Shown here: piece by piece, positions 6,573 through 11,980 of the stretch
Numbering within the stretch: position 1 is the stretch's first letter
How the letters are laid out: each line of letters begins with the position of its first letter
Assembly: GCA_002304785.1 (NCBI GenBank)
Contig: DBMG01000083.1
Coordinates: 1-11,980, forward strand
Direction of reading: 5' to 3'
DNA from: Candidatus Accumulibacter sp. UBA704
Lineage (GTDB): Bacteria > Pseudomonadota > Gammaproteobacteria > Burkholderiales > Rhodocyclaceae
Length of the DNA stretch: 11,980 nucleotides
Translations under genes and position numbers: made by a program
Notes under the pieces: generated by a model
The model's database searches: none
Told to the model about the DNA's origin: nothing
The model's input: only the letters and a program-made list of their open reading frames with translations

Positions 6573-7658
6573 ATGAAATTCATCGACGAGGCGAAGATCT
6601 ACGTGGCCGCCGGCGACGGCGGCAATGGCGTCGCCTCGTTCCGGCGCGAGAAGTACGAGCCGGAGGGCGGCCCTGACGGCGGTGATGGCGGCCGTGGGGC
6701 CAGTGTCCAGGTGGTTGCCGACCGCAATATCAACACCCTGGTCGAATATCGCTATACCCGAAAATTCGTTGCGCAGCGAGGCGAGAATGGCGCTTCCGCA
6801 GGTTGCTACGGCAAGGGCGGAAAGGACATTGTCCTGCGCGTCCCGGTCGGGACGGTTATTACCGACGTCAATACCAATCGGGTGGTCGCCGATCTCGATG
6901 TCGACGGGAAAATGGTGATGATTGCCAAGGGGGGCAAAGGCGGACTTGGCAACATCCATTTCAAGTCCAGCACCAACCGTGCTCCGCGCCAGTGCACCAA
7001 GGGCGAGCCGGGCGAAGAACGCGATCTGCGCCTAGAGCTGCGTGTTCTGGCCGACGTCGGTTTGCTGGGATTGCCGAACGCGGGTAAGAGCACGTTCATT
7101 CGCGCCGTGTCGGCGGCGCGTCCGAAAGTGGCCGATTATCCGTTCACCACGATGCATCCCAATCTGGGCGTGGTGCGTGTCAGCGAGAACAAGAGTTTTG
7201 TCATCGCCGATGTTCCCGGCCTGATCGAAGGTGCCGCCGAAGGCGCAGGGCTGGGGATCCGGTTTCTCAAGCACCTGGCTCGTACCCGGGTGTTGCTGCA
7301 TATCGTCGATCTGGCGCCGCCCGATCCGGAAGCCGATCCGGTGGCGGATGCTCGGGCCATTGTCCGCGAACTCGAGAAATATAGTCCGGAACTGGCCGGG
7401 AAGCCGCGCTGGCTGGTGCTCAACAAGCTCGACCTGATTCCCGAAGAGGATCGCGACCGGCGTGTCGGCGACTTCCTGAAAGCCTATGGTGCGCCTGATG
7501 AAACGCCTTGTTTCAGAATCAGCGCCATTAGCGGCGATGGTTGCCGGCCGCTCATTTACGCCTTGCAGGAGGCGCTGGAGAATCTGGCGCCGGTGGTGGC
7601 CGAGGCGACGAATCCGTCCGATGAGTTCTTCCCCGAAGAAGACGACGATACCAATTAA
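6573..7658 (+). CDS. obgE: GTPase Obg/CgtA (ribosome assembly)
   Basis: The 361-residue product is an Obg GTPase, which binds the 50S subunit and acts in its late assembly and in stress and cell-cycle control. The N-terminal Obg fold (1-158) is glycine-rich (AAGDGGNGVASFRREKY, GGPDGGDGGRG, KGGKGGLGN). The G domain carries G1 GLPNAGKST (166-174), G2 FTTMHPNLG (191-199), G3 DVPGLIEG (213-220), G4 NKLD (284-287) and G5 ISAISGDG (316-323). The short acidic tail FFPEEDDD is typical of proteobacterial members. The ATG at 6573 follows AGGAAG at a suitable distance. It sits in the conserved rplU-rpmA-obgE-proB order, 19 bp after the terminator and 10 bp before proB. Confidence 0.97.
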   Translation: MKFIDEAKIYVAAGDGGNGVASFRREKYEPEGGPDGGDGGRGASVQVVADRNINTLVEYRYTRKFVAQRGENGASAGCYGKGGKDIVLRVPVGTVITDVNTNRVVADLDVDGKMVMIAKGGKGGLGNIHFKSSTNRAPRQCTKGEPGEERDLRLELRVLADVGLLGLPNAGKSTFIRAVSAARPKVADYPFTTMHPNLGVVRVSENKSFVIADVPGLIEGAAEGAGLGIRFLKHLARTRVLLHIVDLAPPDPEADPVADARAIVRELEKYSPELAGKPRWLVLNKLDLIPEEDRDRRVGDFLKAYGAPDETPCFRISAISGDGCRPLIYALQEALENLAPVVAEATNPSDEFFPEEDDDTN

Positions 7659-7668
7659 GCGAACAGCG

Positions 7669-8790
7669 ATGATGAATACGACACGAATTGCCGATGCAAA
7701 ACGCCTGGTCATCAAGGTGGGGTCGGCACTGGTCACGAATAATGGCGAAGGGCTCGACACGCAGGCTATCAGGGAGTGGGCGAGGCAGATCGCGGAATTG
7801 CGCGAGCATGGCCGGGAAGTTGTCCTGGTATCGTCCGGAGCTATCGCTTGCGGCATGCAGCGCCTCGGCTGGAAAAAGCGGCCCAGCGCCGTTCATGATT
7901 TGCAGGCCTGTGCCGCTGTCGGACAGATGGGGCTGGTACAGGTCTATGAAAGCGCATTTTCCGGACACGGGTTGCATACTGCGCAGGTGCTGCTTACGCA
8001 TGAGGATCTGGCTGACCGCAAGCGTTACCTGAATGCGCGTTCAACTTTGACGACCCTGCTCGGGCTGGGAGTCGTGCCGATCATCAACGAGAATGACACG
8101 GTCATTACCGACGAAATCAAGTTCGGAGACAACGATACGCTCGGTGCGCTGGTAGCCAATCTGGTCGATGCCGATTGCCTGATCATTCTGACCGACCAGC
8201 AAGGACTATTTACGGCCGATCCGCGTAAGGATCCAGCGGCGACGCTGATTTCCGAGGCGCGGGCTGGCGATCCGTCTCTGGAAGCCATGGCCGGTGGTGC
8301 AGGAACGCAGTACGGCAAGGGAGGTATGATCACCAAGGTGATTGCCGCCAAACGCGCGGCGAACAGCGGAGCGCATACAGTCATCGCCAGCGGGCGAGAG
8401 CAGGATGTAATGCCACGCCTGGCACGTGGCGAACCAATTGGTACGCTGCTGGTTTCGGAAATGCAGCCGCTCAATGCGCGCAAGCAGTGGCTGGCCGATC
8501 ACTTGCAGCTGAACGGCAAGCTGATTCTCGATGCCGGGGCCGTCAAGGCGCTGGGCGAAGGCAAGAGTCTGTTGCCGATCGGCGTCGTCGAGGTTCAGGG
8601 GGAGTTTGAGCGTGGTGCCGCCGTGGCCTGTATCTCGCCCGAAGGCCGGGAAGTGGCTCGCGGGTTGATCAACTACGGCAGCAGCGACGCGCGACGCATT
8701 GCGCGCCATGCCAGTGCCGACATTGAGAGCATTCTTGGCTTCATCGATGAACCGGAGATGGTCCACCGGGACAATCTGGTGATTTGCTAG
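7669..8790 (+). CDS. proB: Glutamate 5-kinase
   Basis: The 373-residue product makes glutamyl 5-phosphate from glutamate and ATP, the first and feedback-inhibited step of proline synthesis. The amino-acid kinase domain (about 10-265) shows RLVIKVGSALVT (12-23), VVLVSSGAIACGM (51-63), PIINENDTVITDEIKFGDND (137-156), ILTDQQGLFTADP (173-185) and YGKGGMITKVIAAKRA (215-230). A C-terminal PUA domain (about 281-360, GKLILDAGAVKAL ... RGLINYGSSD) matches the E. coli layout. Two ATGs stand in tandem at 7669 and 7672 and either could be used; no clear ribosome binding site precedes them. Only 10 bp separate it from obgE, so co-transcription is likely. proA is not in the window. Confidence 0.96.
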   Translation: MMNTTRIADAKRLVIKVGSALVTNNGEGLDTQAIREWARQIAELREHGREVVLVSSGAIACGMQRLGWKKRPSAVHDLQACAAVGQMGLVQVYESAFSGHGLHTAQVLLTHEDLADRKRYLNARSTLTTLLGLGVVPIINENDTVITDEIKFGDNDTLGALVANLVDADCLIILTDQQGLFTADPRKDPAATLISEARAGDPSLEAMAGGAGTQYGKGGMITKVIAAKRAANSGAHTVIASGREQDVMPRLARGEPIGTLLVSEMQPLNARKQWLADHLQLNGKLILDAGAVKALGEGKSLLPIGVVEVQGEFERGAAVACISPEGREVARGLINYGSSDARRIARHASADIESILGFIDEPEMVHRDNLVIC

Positions 8791-8812
8791 CAGTAATTCG
8801 GCTTCCAGGCTT

Positions 8813-8830
8813 TTGCCGGGAAGCCGGCAA
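8813..8830. terminator. Hairpin between convergent proB and dehydratase genes
   Basis: TTGCCGG (8813-8819) and CCGGCAA (8824-8830) form a 7-bp GC-rich stem with a 4-base loop, in the 52 bp between the two converging stop codons. There is no T run on either side, so intrinsic termination is uncertain. A direct repeat, AATTCGGCT (8795-8803 and 8836-8844), flanks it. Confidence 0.35.
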
Positions 8831-8842
8831 GGCGGAATTCGG

Positions 8843-11023
8843 CTAGAACGACCAGGGAATCGTTGCGCGGCGGTGAACGACTGCCGGTACCACCCCGAAT
8901 TCAGCGGTCGAGACATTGTCCAGTACGTTGCATGCGGCGATTTGATGCTGGCGATTCTCGATCTTGGCTTGGCGAGCGGCGAGAAGTTCCTTGCGTTCTT
9001 CGAACGGCGCAGCGCTTAGCGGCTCGACTTCGCCGCGCAGGAAGGCGTTGCGGTCGATCAGGTCAATGCGCTTGTCGGTCAACCGCACCCACAGCAGGTC
9101 GCCGTTGACCAGCGTGCCGATGCCGCCTCCCTCGAAGGCTTCCGGAACCATGTGCCCGACGCAGGCGCCCTTGGTGACCCCCGAGTAGCGTCCATCGGTG
9201 ATCATCATGGATGTCCGTTCGACCACGCCGTGATGGCGCAGGTACTGGCTCGGGGCGAACATTTCAGGCATGCCGAAAGCTTTCGGCCCCTGCCCGGCGA
9301 TGACGAAAGCGAAAGCCAGCGTACCGTTGTTGATCATCGTCAGGATGTCCTGGTCCGCGGGCGCGTCATTGAATTTGCGTAGAGCGGAAAGCAGCTCCGG
9401 CGTCAGTTCCGGCATCTGGCTGAGCGTTTCCTCCAGGCTGCTGGAGCGCAGTTCCTGATTGCATTGCGTTTCGTTTTCGTAGTAACGGACGAGGAAGACC
9501 TTGCCATTGAAACGGTTATACGAATCGGTCGACATGCCGGCAACCTTGAGCGTGCATGACGAAAAGAAGTTGCCGCGCATGATGTCTGTTCCCGAAATGT
9601 CGCGGATGGGCTTGATGCGAATGACCGAGCGTTCCTGCGGCAAGTCGGGAGAGACCGCAACTGGAATTGCGTCGACGCGCTCTCCCCATGTCTTGCCGGT
9701 CACTGTTGGCGCATCCCAGTTCATCGGTACGTTCAGATCCTTCAGCACTTTGTAAAGGCTGGCCATGCCGTGGTGAAGGCCAGCCTTGCCCTGCTGAGCG
9801 AGAACGAAGGTGTCGCGTCCCTCGGTCAGGCTGTGAGCGTAGATGTCGGGAACGGGGTGGGCGTCGCGAATCTTTTCGTAATCGAATAGCGTAACGTCGA
9901 AGCCGGCGTGGCGCATCACGCACGGCATGTGCAGCATCAGGTTGCTCGAACTGCCCGTGGCGTTGTGGATGAGCACGGCATTGCCGTAATTGTGCTTGAG
10001 GATTTCGCACACGGCATATTCCGGCTTGTTGATCATGCGGAACAACTGGTCGACGTTGCGGGCGATCAGTGCGGTTGGTGCCTCGTCCACCAACAGTTCC
10101 GAATCTGCTGGAACGAACCCCAGCGCGGAAATCAGGGTGCGCGATGAGTTGCCGGTGCCGTTGAAGGCGCAGATGCCGCCCTTGTCGTCGCAGGTGGCGG
10201 CGGCCAGTTCGTTGAGAATGGTGTCGGCGCTTGGCCGGTCGATCAGCCCGTGCTCCACTGCACGGTTGAGCAGGGCAAGGAAAGCCTCATCAGACGAGCA
10301 TTGCAGGATGTAGTGGCAGTTATCCTCGATATCGTCTGCCAGTTGCGCGTCGCCTGCTGAGCGAGCGGCATCCTGGATGTCCTGGAGTTTCTCGCGCGTG
10401 TTCTTGGGAATGCTGCCACCCTTCAGGACGTGCGCCGGAACGAACACAGCCCACACCGGCGCAGTTCCCCGTTCGGGTTCGCGTCGGGCGCGGTCGGCAG
10501 CGGCGAGTCCTGACAGAATGCCGGTCGGTGTCTTGTCGCAGCCCGAGATGACGTAGGCCGCGTGGTAGCTGTGCCCCTCGAAATTGATGTTCACCGCCGT
10601 GGCGGTATGGTTACGCGAGGCCAGCGAATAGCTCTGCCCGATGTTGTTCTGGGCCGTCCCGTCGCAGATCACCGGAATGCCGAAAGTGAACGGCACTCCT
10701 CCGTTCTGCCAGATTCGCGCCGCGGCTCGCAGTGCATGTTCGTGGTCGAAGAGGTGGGCGGGATGATCCGCGGATCCCTGGATGATGCAGATGCGCGGCC
10801 GGTTGGCCGCCAGGCGTTCGACGATCGCCGGTTGCGACGTGTCCCCCAGCCCCGCGTAATCGGCTTCGTTACGAAGGAATTCCTCGGCACGCTTCAGCAA
10901 GGCCTGAACGGCCACCGGTTCGTTGGCGAGTCCCTGGATGCAGCTGCGGTAGGGATTGAATTCCTCGTCGACAAAGAGGTCTGCGAATTCAGCGTTGATG
11001 ATGTTGCGGCCGGGATTGCTCAT
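8843..11023 (-). CDS. IlvD/Edd-family dehydratase, long Edd/YjhG-like form, probably sugar-acid dehydratase
   Basis: The 726-residue product belongs to the Fe-S dehydratases that turn dihydroxy-acids and sugar acids into 2-keto-3-deoxy products. The three cluster-ligand positions are all Cys: C120 (IPVICDG), C162 (ISGCDK) and C285 (GGICAFNGTGNSS). GSSSNLMLHMP (357-367) matches the usual GGSTN region. QGPKAFGMPEM (578-588) and ITDGRYSGVTKGACVGH (608-624), with presumed catalytic Ser614, match the C-terminal domain. The CDG motif and the following SLASR resemble Edd and YjhG/YagF more than IlvD. It is longer than Edd or IlvD (about 600) and YjhG (655). The ATG at 11023 follows GGAG at 11029-11032. 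The divergent FadR-type regulator suggests a catabolic role and argues against a biosynthetic IlvD. The substrate cannot be read from the sequence. Confidence 0.82.
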   Translation of the reverse strand: MSNPGRNIINAEFADLFVDEEFNPYRSCIQGLANEPVAVQALLKRAEEFLRNEADYAGLGDTSQPAIVERLAANRPRICIIQGSADHPAHLFDHEHALRAAARIWQNGGVPFTFGIPVICDGTAQNNIGQSYSLASRNHTATAVNINFEGHSYHAAYVISGCDKTPTGILSGLAAADRARREPERGTAPVWAVFVPAHVLKGGSIPKNTREKLQDIQDAARSAGDAQLADDIEDNCHYILQCSSDEAFLALLNRAVEHGLIDRPSADTILNELAAATCDDKGGICAFNGTGNSSRTLISALGFVPADSELLVDEAPTALIARNVDQLFRMINKPEYAVCEILKHNYGNAVLIHNATGSSSNLMLHMPCVMRHAGFDVTLFDYEKIRDAHPVPDIYAHSLTEGRDTFVLAQQGKAGLHHGMASLYKVLKDLNVPMNWDAPTVTGKTWGERVDAIPVAVSPDLPQERSVIRIKPIRDISGTDIMRGNFFSSCTLKVAGMSTDSYNRFNGKVFLVRYYENETQCNQELRSSSLEETLSQMPELTPELLSALRKFNDAPADQDILTMINNGTLAFAFVIAGQGPKAFGMPEMFAPSQYLRHHGVVERTSMMITDGRYSGVTKGACVGHMVPEAFEGGGIGTLVNGDLLWVRLTDKRIDLIDRNAFLRGEVEPLSAAPFEERKELLAARQAKIENRQHQIAACNVLDNVSTAEFGVVPAVVHRRATIPWSF

Positions 11024-11089
11024 GTCTGCTCCATTGGTTGTAGGGCTTTCGATATGCCGAAGGGGTTTCAATTCGGAAATCGTGCCGAA

Positions 11090-11100
11090 TTGTATTACAT
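11090..11100. promoter_or_regulatory. Predicted FadR-type operator, distal copy
   Basis: TTGTATTACAT matches the FadR-subfamily core TNGTNNNACNA at five of its six fixed bases (the last is T). Its centre is 21 bp, about two helical turns, from the perfect copy at 11111-11121. It lies between the dehydratase start (11023) and the regulator start (11211), closer to the dehydratase. Confidence 0.5.
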
Positions 11101-11110
11101 TGATTTTAGT

Positions 11111-11121
11111 TTGTACTACAA
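11111..11121. promoter_or_regulatory. Predicted FadR-type operator, perfect copy
   Basis: TTGTACTACAA fits TNGTNNNACNA at all six fixed bases and is an almost perfect palindrome (TTGTA-C-TACAA). It is in the AT-rich middle of the divergent intergenic region and is the natural binding site for the regulator at 11211. Occupancy would be expected to shut the dehydratase promoter, and probably the regulator's own. I could not place -35/-10 boxes with confidence on either strand, though TTGACA stands at 11127-11132. Confidence 0.65.
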
Positions 11122-11210
11122 TTTTGTTGACATTGTCCCATAGGTGGTGACAGACTTGAAAAAAAGCGTGGTTCAACCAAAAAAAGATTAAATCCACAGG
11201 TGAGAGGGGT

Positions 11211-11918
11211 ATGACCAAGACGGATCGTTTAACGCAGCTTTTTGGCAAGCAGATTGCCCAAGGTGAATTCGAACCTGCATCTGCTTTGCCGTCGGAGGCT
11301 GAACTTTGCGAGCGCTTCGATACGTCGCGCAACGTCATGCGCGAAGTGATCAAGGTGCTGTCGACAAAACGCCTGATCGATGCGCAGCGTCATCGCGGCC
11401 TGTTCGTCATGCCCAGCGAGCAGTGGAACTATCTGGATGCCGACGTGCTGGAATGGGTACTGGAAAAAGGCGTTAACCCGTCGCTCGTTCGTTCCCTGAT
11501 CGAGGTGCGCAGCCTGATCGAGCCGACCATTTCGCGATGGGCCGCAGAGCGCGCGACCGCAGTGGATCTGGTCGATATCGAGGCCAGTTTCAACCTGATG
11601 GCCGCCAATCCAAAGAATGTCGAAGTCTTTCACGAAGCCGACATCCGATTTCATAGGGCGGTGCTGGTAGCCTCGCACAACGTCGTTATCCAGCAACTGA
11701 GCGATGCTGTCGGGGCCCTGCAGCGTGCCATCTTTGATTACACCTTCCAGACCGGAATCGAGCACATGGATCTCACCGTTCGCGAGCATCGTGCGTTATT
11801 TGACGCGATCCGCTGCAAAAATCCGGAAGCCGCGGAAGAAGCCTCCCGGCGCATGGTGACGCGCACGGCAAGCCGGGCAGTCGCCGGACTCGACAAGGCG
11901 GAAGGGGTTAGAGTTTGA
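11211..11918 (+). CDS. GntR-family transcriptional regulator, FadR subfamily (FCD domain)
   Basis: The 235-residue product has an N-terminal winged helix-turn-helix (about 5-68), with LPSEAELCERFDTSRNVMREVIKVL (26-50) and the wing HRGLFV (61-66). It is followed by an all-helical FCD ligand-binding domain (about 90-225). D144 and H148 (EADIRFHRAV) and H193 (REHRALFDAI) are in positions that bind a metal and carboxylate ligand in this subfamily; I do not see a clear fourth ligand. Such regulators usually repress sugar-acid or organic-acid catabolic genes and release DNA on binding the substrate or an intermediate. The ATG at 11211 follows AGGTGAGAGGGG. It is divergent from the dehydratase and followed after 51 bp by another gene, probably of the same locus. 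The ligand is unknown. Confidence 0.9.
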   Translation: MTKTDRLTQLFGKQIAQGEFEPASALPSEAELCERFDTSRNVMREVIKVLSTKRLIDAQRHRGLFVMPSEQWNYLDADVLEWVLEKGVNPSLVRSLIEVRSLIEPTISRWAAERATAVDLVDIEASFNLMAANPKNVEVFHEADIRFHRAVLVASHNVVIQQLSDAVGALQRAIFDYTFQTGIEHMDLTVREHRALFDAIRCKNPEAAEEASRRMVTRTASRAVAGLDKAEGVRV

Positions 11919-11969
11919 TTTTTTTGTAGTGCAGACGGTTGGTTATTTCTAATTAATGAGGAGTCAGCG

Positions 11970-11980
11970 ATGAAATCAGT
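11970..11980 (+). CDS. Start of a further gene (first codons only)
   Basis: An ATG at 11970 is preceded by a good ribosome binding site, GAGGAG (11958-11963), six bases ahead, and reads Met-Lys-Ser before the window ends. It lies 51 bp after the regulator on the same strand. A Lys early in the chain would suit a signal peptide, and the context would suit a solute-binding protein or enzyme of the same pathway, but three codons cannot show this. Confidence 0.55.

Noticed and set aside
7486..7668. Upstream extension of proB overlapping obgE
   Set aside because: The extra residues are out-of-frame obgE sequence. ProB proteins begin near the kinase motif RLVIKVGS, which fits the ATG pair at 7669/7672.
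7032..7856. 274-codon minus-strand frame opposite obgE/proB
   Set aside because: Antisense shadow of two conserved genes, with no ribosome binding site or family resemblance.
11024..11353. In-frame upstream extension of the dehydratase, giving an 836-residue reading
   Set aside because: The extension crosses the divergent promoter/operator region and the start of the regulator gene. The ATG at 11023 has a proper ribosome binding site.

Overview
The window looks like chromosome of a GC-rich betaproteobacterium, most likely of the Rhodocyclales type. This is inferred from the gene complement and order and from the protein sequences; there is no rRNA or other direct taxonomic marker. Most of it is housekeeping DNA. 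The last 3 kb is an accessory-looking catabolic locus.

Layout. (1) Positions 1-119, minus strand: the start of a Lys/Ala/Pro-rich histone H1-like protein with a very strong ribosome binding site. (2) Positions 120-731: about 600 bases with no convincing gene. (3) Positions 732-4497, minus strand, read from right to left: a small membrane-anchored PP0621-type protein with a zinc-binding-like Cys/His motif, then PilS, PilR and AmpD. The three downstream joints are 6 bp, a 4-base overlap and a 1-base overlap, so this is a tight operon. It couples the type IV pilus two-component system to a peptidoglycan-recycling amidase. (4) Positions 4601-5716, minus strand: ispB (long-chain polyprenyl diphosphate synthase) followed after 17 bp by tRNA-Pro(CGG) and a strong intrinsic terminator. 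(5) Positions 5814-8790, plus strand: rplU, rpmA, obgE and proB, starting from a near-consensus sigma-70 promoter that is divergent from ispB. A hairpin terminator lies between rpmA and obgE. (6) Positions 8843-11980: a 726-residue IlvD/Edd-family dehydratase on the minus strand. It is divergent from a FadR-type GntR regulator, which is followed by the first codons of another gene.

How the parts work together. Blocks 4 and 5 serve quinone side-chain synthesis, ribosome structure and assembly (L21, L27, ObgE) and proline synthesis. Block 3 controls pili and recycles cell wall. Block 6 looks like a self-regulated sugar-acid catabolic locus. Its divergent intergenic region carries two copies of a FadR-type operator motif, 21 bp apart centre to centre, and the enzyme keeps all three Fe-S ligand cysteines of its superfamily but is longer than the members I know. 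This locus is the part most worth a second look. No CRISPR array, insertion sequence, prophage or defence system is visible.
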